DNA of 64,000 nt from Pirellulales bacterium (GTDB taxonomy: Bacteria; Planctomycetota; Planctomycetia; Pirellulales; Lacipirellulaceae), in NCBI GenBank assembly GCA_022448265.1, contig JAKVCC010000004.1, forward strand, positions 62,001-126,000. The letters are read 5' to 3'. Made by a program: the position numbers and the translations under genes. This document shows positions 19,481 to 27,904 of the stretch, piece by piece (the stretch's first letter is position 1; every line of letters starts with the position of its first letter). Under the pieces are notes generated by a model. It did not search any database. It saw only the letters and a list, made by a program, of their open reading frames with translations, and had not been told where the DNA came from.

Positions 19481-20152
19481 TTGACGTTCATAACGCACAA
19501 AGTTTTTCGCCACTTGCTCGACAAGTTGGGTCCGCAGCACTGGTGGCCCGGGGAATCACCGCTGGAGGTGATAATCGGTGCGATTTTAGTCCAGAATACG
19601 GCGTGGAAGAATGTAGAACAAGCCATCGAGAATCTGCGTGACGCCGATTTAATTCATGCAGACCGTCTCTTGGAAATTAGTTCTGAAGATCTGGCGGAGC
19701 TGATCCGGCCGGCGGGCTATTACCGATTGAAGACAAAGCGGCTACGAAGCTTGCTCAAGTTTATGGTAGAAGAGTACGACGGTTCGATCGCTGCGATGCA
19801 GGCGGCTGACAGACATCGCTTGCGACGGCAATTGCTTGCCGTGAAAGGCGTGGGGCCCGAAACGGCCGATTCAATTCTTTTGTACGCGCTGGAACAGCCT
19901 TTTCTGGTCGTCGATACTTACACACATCGCATATTTTCCAGGCACGGTTGGGTAGGCTACGATATCGACTATCACCAGTTGCAGGGGCATTTGACCAGCG
20001 AGCTGCCCGAAGAGGTGGCGATCTACAACGAGCTCCATGCGCTGCTGGTCCGGGTGGGGCATCATTATTGCCGTAAGCAACCCCGCTGCGAGTCCTGTCC
20101 ACTGCAAGAAATGTTGCCTGGCGGCCGTGTCGTGGAGCCGGATGATTGCTAA
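19481..20152 (+). CDS. HhH-GPD DNA glycosylase, endonuclease III superfamily (MagIII-like)
   Basis: A 223-residue base-excision repair protein from a TTG start. The helix-hairpin-helix reads LLAVKGVGPETADSILLYAL and the catalytic aspartate lies in FLVVDTYTHRIFSRHG, both clear HhH-GPD features. At the position of the Nth lysine nucleophile (G-R-K-T-A in Nth) this protein has P-E-T-A, so it should lack beta-lyase activity and act as a monofunctional glycosylase, like the 3-methyladenine glycosylase MagIII. The cysteine loop CRKQPRCESCPLQEML keeps three cysteines, but the fourth expected near LQEM is missing; a lone Cys ends the protein. Whether a 4Fe-4S cluster forms is uncertain. Confidence 0.85.
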   Translation: MTFITHKVFRHLLDKLGPQHWWPGESPLEVIIGAILVQNTAWKNVEQAIENLRDADLIHADRLLEISSEDLAELIRPAGYYRLKTKRLRSLLKFMVEEYDGSIAAMQAADRHRLRRQLLAVKGVGPETADSILLYALEQPFLVVDTYTHRIFSRHGWVGYDIDYHQLQGHLTSELPEEVAIYNELHALLVRVGHHYCRKQPRCESCPLQEMLPGGRVVEPDDC

Positions 20153-20554
20153 AACCATCGGTACTCGGGTTTTTCTAGTACGGGAGTTGCCAAGTAGAGA
20201 TAAATCCAGGCTGATCTCCTTGGAGGAGGCATCGGGGCTATTGAGGCGGCCGCCCCTGAAGGCGTTTGGGGTAAGTCCTTACGCTTTTCAATTCCTTCGA
20301 ACGAGCTCCGGTGTGCTGGCACGCCCGCAGCTACGCCCTGCTCTCGGTCAACCCGCTCGGTTAGGCTGTCTTTGACGGCCACAAGGGCCGTGAAGAACTG
20401 GAACAAGAGTTTGAGGGTTACGGCCAGTGGGCCGGGCTGCAACTAAGCACCCATCCCCAAGCAACAGGGAACTACACAACTAGCTAGATAAAGGTGTTGC
20501 ACGCACTGTTCTGGGCAGGTCCTGGCTAGACTGTTGGATCATCGAAAGCTGACG
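20153..20554. other. Convergent intergenic region, no gene seen
   Basis: 402 bases between the 3' ends of the glycosylase and cyclotransferase genes. Short overlapping frames on both strands have no recognisable family. No hairpin followed by a T-run was found. Confidence 0.4.
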
Positions 20555-21490
20555 CTACAACGGTTTCAGTCGGATCTCATACAGCGTCGGCCAGTTCTTG
20601 CCGGTGACGAAAAGTCGCTGATTTTTCGCATCGTATGCAATGCCATTGAGCACTGCATCGGGATTGCGTCGCGTCTCGGGGGGCGCCAGCCCACGTAAGT
20701 TGATCCTCGCTATTACCTCGCCTGTTTCGGGTGCTATGCGCGCGATCTGATCGCTACCCCACACGTTCGCCAGAATCTTGCCTTCAACGTATTCCAATTC
20801 GTTGAGATTCGCGACCGGAATTCCGCCGTCGCGCACGACCACGCGCCGAACCTCGCGAAAGGTGGTCGGGTTCAGGAAGTAGAGTACGGAGCTGCCGTCG
20901 CTTAAGATCAAATGCTCCTCATCATGGGTTAATCCCCACCCCTCTCCGCGAAAACGAAAAGTCTCCAATTTCGCAAATGTTTTTTTGTCGTAAATAATTC
21001 CCACGCCGGACCGCCAAGTCAACTGGTAGATGCGATCATCCCAAATCGTGATTCCCTCGCCGAAGAGATTTCGGTCGAGCTGCACTTGCTGCAACACCTC
21101 ACCCGTTGCCAAATCAACCCTTCGCAAGGTCGATTTTCCGTACTTCCCCGTTCCTTCGTACAGGACGCCTTTGGAAAATGCCAATCCTTGACAAAAGGCG
21201 TGAGAATCGTGGGTGTAGGTGTTGACGACCTCGAAGCCGTGAACCGTTGGTGCGGGATCGCGGGCTGGTGCCCAAGTTGCAATGCCCAGAACGATCAGGC
21301 TAACGGCCGCTACGCTGAGCCCTATCCAGCGACGGCGAACGCCTTGTCCCGGTTCTGGTGTTGCAGCGCAGCGCCCCTGATGGGGCTTGTTTTTTTTTCG
21401 GCGGGACAATAGGTCACCAGCTGCCGGAACTATGAAGGAAAAACACGAGGTGCAAATGGAATCGGCCAACCCGTGCCGCGTATTCCTCAC
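20555..21490 (-). CDS. Glutaminyl-peptide cyclotransferase (bacterial five-bladed propeller type)
   Basis: A 311-residue enzyme that cyclises N-terminal glutamine to pyroglutamate. The catalytic part, from residue about 85, matches the plant/bacterial glutamine cyclotransferase family: DSHAFCQGLAFSKGVLYEGT, LFGEGITIWDDRIYQLTW, GEGWGLTHDEEHLILSDGSS, LNELEYVEGKILANVW and DAVLNGIAYDAKNQRLFVTG. It is exported or membrane anchored: a helix at about 55-72 (IGLSVAAVSLIVLGIATW) follows a basic stretch. The GTG at 21490 gives a long pre-helix segment; an in-frame TTG near 21409 would give a more usual signal anchor, so the start is uncertain. Likely acts on secreted proteins in the periplasm. Confidence 0.88.
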   Translation of the reverse strand: MRNTRHGLADSICTSCFSFIVPAAGDLLSRRKKNKPHQGRCAATPEPGQGVRRRWIGLSVAAVSLIVLGIATWAPARDPAPTVHGFEVVNTYTHDSHAFCQGLAFSKGVLYEGTGKYGKSTLRRVDLATGEVLQQVQLDRNLFGEGITIWDDRIYQLTWRSGVGIIYDKKTFAKLETFRFRGEGWGLTHDEEHLILSDGSSVLYFLNPTTFREVRRVVVRDGGIPVANLNELEYVEGKILANVWGSDQIARIAPETGEVIARINLRGLAPPETRRNPDAVLNGIAYDAKNQRLFVTGKNWPTLYEIRLKPL

Positions 21491-22061
21491 GGATTTGCCT
21501 CTGGTTTGGTTGCCCCATAAGGAGCCATGTCTTCACGGCCCTATCGTACGTCTCCTGGCCGTCTATGCGGTGGGTGTCGATACGCTCCTATTATTCACCT
21601 GGTGTAGTGGCGACGCAATGCGTCCTTTATGCGTCAGATGCCAATCGACTTGACGGGAGAATTTGGCGCGCTGGGCCAATTCTGCTCGACATATTGACAC
21701 TTGCGCTTTTAAGGAAACCGGAGCCACTTCCAGCAACGCGCTACCTCGCGTCCAAATACGATTGGCCTAGATGGCTCATTAGCTTCGCAGGGGGCAAGTG
21801 GCGCGAAATAGTATTAAAGGTGATCCCAGAGCCCTTTCAGTTGTACCCAAACGTCAAACGCTAGCTGCATGTTGTCCCTTGCTTGGAGCGCTCGCAGCGG
21901 GCTACGCGACGAGAGGGCATCCGCGCTTGCTAGCAAAGTGGGTCACCAGGAATAAACTACTCCTCCAACAACTTTCGTCGAGACCGCTCTGGGCGCGCCC
22001 GGGGTAGTTTTCCTATTATCCGAGCCCCTCTTGCTTGCCTGCTCATATTGGAGAACGATCC
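21491..22061. other. Divergent intergenic region, no gene seen
   Basis: 571 bases between the cyclotransferase (leftward) and LysM (rightward) genes. Three overlapping open frames of 69-99 codons are present, but they have skewed composition, no signal peptide, no family motif and no ribosome binding site, so I do not call them. Confidence 0.4.
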
Positions 22062-23438
22062 GTGAGTTCAATTCGACCTCTGGCCACAATTACCGTGTTG
22101 GCCTTCGCTGGCGTGCTGTTGTACATGAAGATCAACGAGACCGAACCTGTCTTGCCCGATGGTGTCGAGAGTTGGTCGATTGATCAGAACATACAAATCG
22201 GTGGCAACCTGGACGAGTCGACCGATTTCCGTGCGGCGATTCCGGCAGCTACACGTCCACCAGTTGCCGGTAGTGCGCCGCCCTTCCGGCCAGATTCTGT
22301 GGCGGGAGGCTCTGCGCTCGATTCAGACACACCATCGGCGGCCTCTTCGCAAGCACCGGCCTGGTCTCCAGAGACGGGTGCGACCGCGACGCCACGAATT
22401 CAGATATCGGAGGGCGGAGATAGCAGGGCCAACTTGCTCAGCGACGAGTCACGCCGCGCAGGGGGCGAAGCAGCTAAGACAAAGTCCCCTGATTTTCCGC
22501 CGCTCCCAGAGCTTCCAACTATTTCCAGCACGCCCGAGCCAGCGGCCTTATCCCAGGGCCAGCCGGTAAGTGCGCCTGAAATCGGCCTGCAATCGACTGC
22601 CCCAGTTTCACCCCCACGACAGGATGGGTTCAACGATGGACGGCCAAATGTGCTCTCGGGCGATACTTCTCCGCAGAGTGAGGTGGCCCAGCCTTCCTTG
22701 TTTGCGGCCACCCAACTTGCCGTGCGTGCGGCCCTAGACCGGGGAGAGCTCTCTCAGGCCTTGTTGCTACTATCGGACTGGTACGACGATCCGTCGCTTT
22801 CCCGACAAGAAGCCCGCGAGGTTCAAAACTTGCTTAGCCAGTTGGCGGGCACGGTCATCTATTCGACCGAACCTCGTTTGGAGGCGCTCTACCGGGTGCA
22901 GGCGGGAGAGACATTGCCCGATATCGCGAAAAAATACGACGTACCAAAGCAACTCCTAGCAAAGATTAACGGTATCGGCGCTGCCACTCAGCTTCAGGGC
23001 GGACAGGAACTTAAGGTCTTGTGCGGTCCCTTTTCGGCCATCGTCGACATCAGCAGGCGTAAAATCACGCTTATGCTAGATCGCCGTTATGCGGGCCAGT
23101 TCGCCATCGAATTTGATCCGAGTATTTCGGTGGAGGAGGGGCAATGGGTCGTCAATCAAAAACTGCTCACGCCTGCGGAGGTCGGCTTTGGCGCGGCGGC
23201 TTCTACAGCGCTCGGCGCAGCCACAACGCCCACCGCAGCGACGGCGGCCGGCGAGGACCGAAGCCTGACGCTCTCAAACTCCAGCGGGGAATCGAGCCAG
23301 TTGGTGATTCTCCGCGGTAGTGGCCGCAGCTCACCCCCTTCCGAGCCTGCTAGCCGGGTTATCCGTCTGAAGACCCATGATGTGGCAGATGTATTTGATA
23401 TACTGTCGCTAGGCAGCAAGGTAACAATCCGGCGGTAA
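22062..23438 (+). CDS. LysM protein with degenerate L,D-transpeptidase-like C-terminus
   Basis: About 458 residues from GTG 22062, chosen because GGAGAA lies 7 nt upstream. A signal anchor (LATITVLAFAGVLLYMKI) leads into about 200 residues of Pro/Ser/Ala-rich low-complexity linker. A LysM domain follows at about 279-324 (YRVQAGETLPDIAKKYDVPK...GGQELKVL). Next, FSAIVDISRRKITLMLDRRY looks like the opening strands of a YkuD L,D-transpeptidase, and the last 25 residues (RVIRLKTHDVADVFDILSLG) look like its closing segment. The HGT and SHGC catalytic parts between are missing and replaced by an Ala/Thr-rich stretch, so it is probably a non-enzymatic wall-binding protein. The pyrE gene follows closely. 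Confidence 0.75.
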   Translation: MSSIRPLATITVLAFAGVLLYMKINETEPVLPDGVESWSIDQNIQIGGNLDESTDFRAAIPAATRPPVAGSAPPFRPDSVAGGSALDSDTPSAASSQAPAWSPETGATATPRIQISEGGDSRANLLSDESRRAGGEAAKTKSPDFPPLPELPTISSTPEPAALSQGQPVSAPEIGLQSTAPVSPPRQDGFNDGRPNVLSGDTSPQSEVAQPSLFAATQLAVRAALDRGELSQALLLLSDWYDDPSLSRQEAREVQNLLSQLAGTVIYSTEPRLEALYRVQAGETLPDIAKKYDVPKQLLAKINGIGAATQLQGGQELKVLCGPFSAIVDISRRKITLMLDRRYAGQFAIEFDPSISVEEGQWVVNQKLLTPAEVGFGAAASTALGAATTPTAATAAGEDRSLTLSNSSGESSQLVILRGSGRSSPPSEPASRVIRLKTHDVADVFDILSLGSKVTIRR

Positions 23439-23463
23439 TGTCGCATGCGCGGCAGGGGGCAGA

Positions 23464-24003
23464 ATGTACGATTCTCAAGACTTGGTCGAACTGATTCGTG
23501 AGCAAGCACTTCAGCTCGGCGATTTTACGCTAGCTTCGGGCAAGCAATCCAATTATTACCTCGATTGCCGCAAGGTGACCCTTGAGGCGCGCGGGGCGCA
23601 GCTCATCGGTGCGGGCATGCTGGAATTGCTCGGCGACCCGATGCCTTCCCTGGTAGGTGGCATGGCCATCGGTGCCGACCCGATAACCGGATCGATGCTG
23701 ACGTTGGCCGGCACTCGCGGTATACCCTTGCGCGGCGTAATCGTTCGCAAAGAGGCCAAGGAGCATGGAACGGGTAGAAGGGTGGAGGGACCGTACGTGC
23801 CGGGCGAAGAGCTGGTGATTGTGGAAGACGTGGTGACCACCGGCGGCTCAAGTTTGCGCGCCATCGAGTGCTGCGAAGCGGTGGGCCTGCGGGTAAAACG
23901 CGTGCTAGCAATCATTGACCGCCTCGAGGGCGGGCGGGCAGCTTTTGCCGAGCGAGGTTACGAACTCTCCACGCTATTGACGATAAAGGATTTTGGGCTG
24001 TGA
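23464..24003 (+). CDS. pyrE: Orotate phosphoribosyltransferase
   Basis: Pyrimidine biosynthesis enzyme that joins orotate to PRPP to give OMP. The 179-residue product has the PRPP-binding loop LVIVEDVVTTGGSSLRAIE, the OPRT loop signature RKEAKEHGTGRRVEG with catalytic lysines, and SGKQSNYYLDCRKVTLEARG at the N-terminal hood. Length is slightly short but within the family range. ATG 23464 starts 25 bases after the LysM gene stop, so it may be co-transcribed with it; no other pyr genes are in the window. Confidence 0.95.
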   Translation: MYDSQDLVELIREQALQLGDFTLASGKQSNYYLDCRKVTLEARGAQLIGAGMLELLGDPMPSLVGGMAIGADPITGSMLTLAGTRGIPLRGVIVRKEAKEHGTGRRVEGPYVPGEELVIVEDVVTTGGSSLRAIECCEAVGLRVKRVLAIIDRLEGGRAAFAERGYELSTLLTIKDFGL

Positions 24004-24066
24004 ACGGGTGGCCACTGTCTGTCACGTTCAATCCGCACTCCGTAATCCCAAATCTGCAATGGCCTT

Positions 24067-24744
24067 ATGGAAACCTCGTTGCATCGCCAACTGAAAGAGG
24101 TTTACGCCGCGGGTACCGGCCAGCAGGAAGTCGTTTTGCAGCAGTATCGGATCGACGCGATCCGTGGCGGTGCACTCGTCGAAATCCAGCATGGATCGCT
24201 GGCCGCCATTCGCGATAAAATTGCCGACCTGTTGGAACATCACCAGGTGATTGTTGTGAAGCCCATTGTAGCGCTCAAGGAGTTGGTAAAACTTGAACAG
24301 CGCGGAGGCAAGGTCGTCGAGCGGCGGCGGAGCCCCAAACGGGGGCAACTGCTCGACATCTTTGAAGAGCTGGTTTATTTTACGCGAGTCTTTCCGCATC
24401 CGAAGCTGTCGCTGGAGGTGGCGCTGGTGGAAATCGAAGAATTTCGTTATCCAGGGCACGGCCGACGGCGCTGGCGACGCGCAAACGACTATCAGGTAGA
24501 GGACCAATATTTGACGAAGATCCGAGAGACGCATCACCTGCGTACTTTAGGTGATCTTCGGAAGTTTCTCCCCCGTGGACTGCCGAGAAGGTTTCACACG
24601 GGACATTTGGCAGAAGCTTTGCAGGTGCGGCGTCCGATCGCTCAGCGTGTTGCCTACTGCCTACGAGAAACCGGAGCCATTCATCCGGTTGGCAAGCAAG
24701 GCAATGCGATTGTGTATAGCCGCCGTCGCCGCGCAGCCGCATAG
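24067..24744 (+). CDS. Conserved hypothetical protein, possible PD-(D/E)xK nuclease fold plus winged helix
   Basis: A 225-residue basic soluble protein I cannot assign to a characterised family. The N-terminal part YRIDAIRGGALVEIQHGSLA, followed by IRDKIADLLEHHQVIVVKPI, has the spacing of a restriction-endonuclease-like core (Asp, then Glu-x-Gln in place of ExK on adjacent strands). The middle is rich in Arg and Lys (RRRSPKRG, GRRRWRRANDYQ), fitting nucleic-acid contact. The C-terminal 65 residues resemble a winged helix ending GAIHPVGKQGNAIVYSRRR. The start ATG 24067 lies 63 bases after pyrE. The fold assignment is inference and needs a profile search. Confidence 0.6.
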   Translation: METSLHRQLKEVYAAGTGQQEVVLQQYRIDAIRGGALVEIQHGSLAAIRDKIADLLEHHQVIVVKPIVALKELVKLEQRGGKVVERRRSPKRGQLLDIFEELVYFTRVFPHPKLSLEVALVEIEEFRYPGHGRRRWRRANDYQVEDQYLTKIRETHHLRTLGDLRKFLPRGLPRRFHTGHLAEALQVRRPIAQRVAYCLRETGAIHPVGKQGNAIVYSRRRRAAA

Positions 24745-24989
24745 AGTTGGGCGTAATACGGAGAACCGGTTGCGGATAGCTCTACCCCTGTCGGCAGCGT
24801 GCCGAACCTGCTAGTTTTTACGGATCCTTGCGGGGCCGATCGGCCGTAGCCCGACTCGGGCTATGGACGCGCACTTCGCGCCCGCCCACCGTTGGCGGTA
24901 AGGGTGCGGCACTGAATCGCGACGCAAGCCGAAGTGCGCAGGTTTGAAACAGTTTCCGCAGAGCCTTCCAGCGAAGAAAGAGGTCCCTC

Positions 24990-25994
24990 ATGCGCAGCCT
25001 CAGCCCGTCCACGCGGCAATCGCCCGTGCGAAAACTCATGGGCGTACAGATAGTCGGTACGGGTAGCTTTGTGCCGGACAAGATTGTCACCAATGACGAT
25101 CTGGCGGCCTTGGGTTGTGATGCTGAGTGGATCGTAAAGCGCACTGGAATCCGCGAGCGCCGCCATGCGCCGCCCGAGATGACGACCAGCGATATGGCGG
25201 TTGCTGCTGCTCGGCGTGCGATCGAAGCTGCCGGAGTCGAGTTGCAGGAGATCGACCTACTATTGCTGGCCACGTTTACTCCCGACCGCCTGATGCCTGC
25301 GACGGCTACTACGGTGCAAGACAAGTTGGGCCTGTGTTGCGGTGCGATGGATTTGGTGGCAGCCTGCTCTGGTTTTCTTTATGCACTTGTGACGGGGATG
25401 CAATTTGTCGCGACTGGTGGCAGCCGTCGGGTCCTGGTTATCGGTGCCGACACCAACTCGCGCGTCCTTGATCCAACCGATAAAAAGATTTATCCGCTGT
25501 TTGGTGACGGTGCCGGCGCAGTCCTGTTAGCGCCTGGCAGCCCAGAACAGGGGGCCCTGTCGTACACGCTGGGCTGCGATGGATCGGGGGCAGAACTGCT
25601 CTGCCGAGAGTCAGGCGGCGTCGAACTGGAGTACGACCCCCAGCGCTGGTACATGCAAATGGACGGTCGGGCCGTCTTCAAATGGGCCGTGCGACTGGTG
25701 GAACAGGTTTCGCGACAAGTCGTCGAAGCGTCCGATATGCATGTAGATCAAATCGATTGGTGGCTATTGCATCAGGCCAATGTTCGCATTCTCGACGCGG
25801 CAGCAGAGGCCCTGGGGATCGACCGGGAAAAAGTGGTGATGCACCTCGATCGTTATGGTAATACCTCGGCAGGGAGCGTGCCGATCTCGCTGGACGAAAC
25901 ATTGCGGGCTGGGAAAATCAAGTCTGGCGAGCACCTGTTGATGTCGGGTTTTGGTGCGGGGCTCACCTGGGGAACTACAGTTTTTCGCTGGTGA
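24990..25994 (+). CDS. fabH: 3-oxoacyl-ACP synthase III
   Basis: Initiates fatty-acid synthesis by condensing an acyl-CoA with malonyl-ACP. The Cys-His-Asn triad is intact: Cys126 in LVAACSGFLYA, His261 in WLLHQANVRI and Asn291 in YGNTSAGSVP, counted from ATG 24990. That ATG has AGAGG about 9 nt upstream; an in-frame ATG at 25038 gives a 318-residue product with more family-typical numbering (110/245/275) but no ribosome binding site. The IVGTGSFVPDKIVTNDDL N-terminus and GFGAGLTWG C-terminus are standard. No other fab genes are adjacent, so it stands alone. Confidence 0.94.
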   Translation: MRSLSPSTRQSPVRKLMGVQIVGTGSFVPDKIVTNDDLAALGCDAEWIVKRTGIRERRHAPPEMTTSDMAVAAARRAIEAAGVELQEIDLLLLATFTPDRLMPATATTVQDKLGLCCGAMDLVAACSGFLYALVTGMQFVATGGSRRVLVIGADTNSRVLDPTDKKIYPLFGDGAGAVLLAPGSPEQGALSYTLGCDGSGAELLCRESGGVELEYDPQRWYMQMDGRAVFKWAVRLVEQVSRQVVEASDMHVDQIDWWLLHQANVRILDAAAEALGIDREKVVMHLDRYGNTSAGSVPISLDETLRAGKIKSGEHLLMSGFGAGLTWGTTVFRW

Positions 25995-26077
25995 GTGATT
26001 CGGATGCGAAAGATTTAGGCTTGGATCCGCCGGGTCGAAGCGAATGGCCTTAGGTAGAAAGCAGGTTTGATTGCGTT

Positions 26078-27904
26078 ATGGCAGCGATTGCAAGCAAGAA
26101 GCCCAGGCAAAAAAAACTGCCCGCGCGCAGTAAAGTCAAAGAGTTGGACACCTGGGACCTTTCCAGTTTGTACGCCGATGATTCTGCGTGGGAAGCAGAT
26201 TTTGCGAAGTGGGAAAAGCGCATCAAAGGCTACGCTCCCTTTCGCGGCACACTCAGTGATAGCGCGACCCAGTTGGCCAGATGCCTTGCGTTCGATCTCA
26301 AGTTCGAACGTCAGGCAGAAAAACTTGGCACCTATGCTTTTTTGAGGACGACCGAAGATACAGCAGCCAGCGTCTATCAGCGGATCCTGGGGCGTTATCA
26401 ACACGCCGCTAGTGAGGCGAGTCAGGCCGCCAGTTTTATTCGACCCGAAATTCTCGCCATTCCATCCCGCATCCTGCAGAAGATGCTCAAGGCGAAGCCA
26501 CTTCGACCTTATCGGGTGCTGCTTCAGCGACTGGTTCGCTACAAGCCGCATACACTCTCTAGCGCCGAGGAACGCTTGCTGGCGATGCAGAGTCAGATGT
26601 CCGGTACGGCGGATAAGACGTTTCGGCAATTGACCGATGCCGATTTCAAGTTTGGGTTGATAAAAAACGAGATGGGCGAAATGATCGAACTGTCCCACTC
26701 GTCGTTTTCTGCTTTGCTCCACGCGCCCCGGCGAGCGGTTCGGCGGGCCGCATTTCACCAGTACTACCAAGTCTACGAAGCCCACGAAAATGCCTTGGCG
26801 GCAACACTGAGCGGCTCGGTCCAGCGAGACGTGTATTATGCCAAGGCTCGGGGGCATGCGAGTGCTATTCAGTCGGCTCTGTTTGCCGACGATGTACCGC
26901 TAAGCGTCTACGACAACTTGATCGCTGCTGTGCGAAGCAGCGCACCGGCGATCTACCGCTATCTCGATTTGCGCAGGCGGAAAATGAGGCTCAAAGCAAT
27001 CCACCACTACGACACCTACGCGCCGATCCTGAGTGGCTTGGACCAGCAGCGGACTTGGAAGCAGGCCGTTGAGTTGGTTATCCGGTCGCTGGAGCCGCTG
27101 GGCGACTCTTATTGCAAGGTGTTGCGCGAAGGCCTGACCACTGCGCGTTGGTGCGATCGCTATCCCAATCGGGGCAAGCAGAGTGGCGCTTTCAGTTGCG
27201 GGACATTTGACGGGGCGCCCTTCATCATGATGAACTACCAGCCCAAGGTGCTTGATCACGTCTTCACGTTGGCCCACGAGGCAGGCCATTCGATGCATAG
27301 TCATTACTCGGCCAAGAGTCAGCCGTTCCAGTATTACGATTACGTCATTTTTGTTGCCGAGGTGGCTAGCACGTTCAACGAGCAGTTGCTCAGCCGCCAC
27401 CTGATGCAACATGCGCAGTCCGACCAGCAGCGCGCTTACCTGATCAACCGTGACATCGACGCGATCCGAGGCACGATTATTCGGCAGACGATGTTTGCCG
27501 AATTTGAAAAGATTATCCATGCGTTGGCCGAGGCTGGCGAACCGCTAACGGTCGATTGCTTTAAGAGCGAGTACGCCAAACTATTGGAGGTATATTTCGG
27601 GCCTGATTTTGCCCTGGACGAGCAGTTGACCCTGGAGTGCTTGCGCATCCCTCATTTTTACCGCGCGTTTTACGTCTACAAGTACGCGACAGGTCTCTCT
27701 GCGGCCATCGCGCTCTCAGAGCGGGTGCTAGGCGGTGGCGGCCAAGAGCTGGCCGATTACCTCTCGTTTCTCCAGGGAGGTTGTTCGAAGTACCCCCTGG
27801 AGTTGCTCAAGGGTGCGGGCGTTGACATGACCAGTCCCGAGCCGGTCCAGACGGCCTTGCAGCGCTTCGCAGAACTGGTCGACGAACTGGAGGAACTATT
27901 GTGA
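26078..27904 (+). CDS. pepF: Oligoendopeptidase F (M3 metallopeptidase)
   Basis: A 608-residue cytosolic zinc peptidase that degrades short peptides. The active-site motif is FTLAHEAGHSMHSHYS with His400, Glu401 and His404; the third ligand Glu lies in the following helix (IFVAEVASTFNE). The preceding GAFSCGTFDGAPFIMMNY and the C-terminal FYRAFYVYKYATGLSAAIAL segment are typical of PepF. The N-terminus starts with a basic run before LDTWDLSSLYADD, the usual family opening. It overlaps the next gene, on the opposite strand, by 9 bases at the 3' end. Confidence 0.95.
   Translation: MAAIASKKPRQKKLPARSKVKELDTWDLSSLYADDSAWEADFAKWEKRIKGYAPFRGTLSDSATQLARCLAFDLKFERQAEKLGTYAFLRTTEDTAASVYQRILGRYQHAASEASQAASFIRPEILAIPSRILQKMLKAKPLRPYRVLLQRLVRYKPHTLSSAEERLLAMQSQMSGTADKTFRQLTDADFKFGLIKNEMGEMIELSHSSFSALLHAPRRAVRRAAFHQYYQVYEAHENALAATLSGSVQRDVYYAKARGHASAIQSALFADDVPLSVYDNLIAAVRSSAPAIYRYLDLRRRKMRLKAIHHYDTYAPILSGLDQQRTWKQAVELVIRSLEPLGDSYCKVLREGLTTARWCDRYPNRGKQSGAFSCGTFDGAPFIMMNYQPKVLDHVFTLAHEAGHSMHSHYSAKSQPFQYYDYVIFVAEVASTFNEQLLSRHLMQHAQSDQQRAYLINRDIDAIRGTIIRQTMFAEFEKIIHALAEAGEPLTVDCFKSEYAKLLEVYFGPDFALDEQLTLECLRIPHFYRAFYVYKYATGLSAAIALSERVLGGGGQELADYLSFLQGGCSKYPLELLKGAGVDMTSPEPVQTALQRFAELVDELEELL

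Noticed and set aside
21387-22007. Three overlapping open frames in the gap before the LysM gene
   Set aside because: Mutually overlapping, rich in Arg/Trp/Cys as expected for shadow frames, no start signals and no family similarity.
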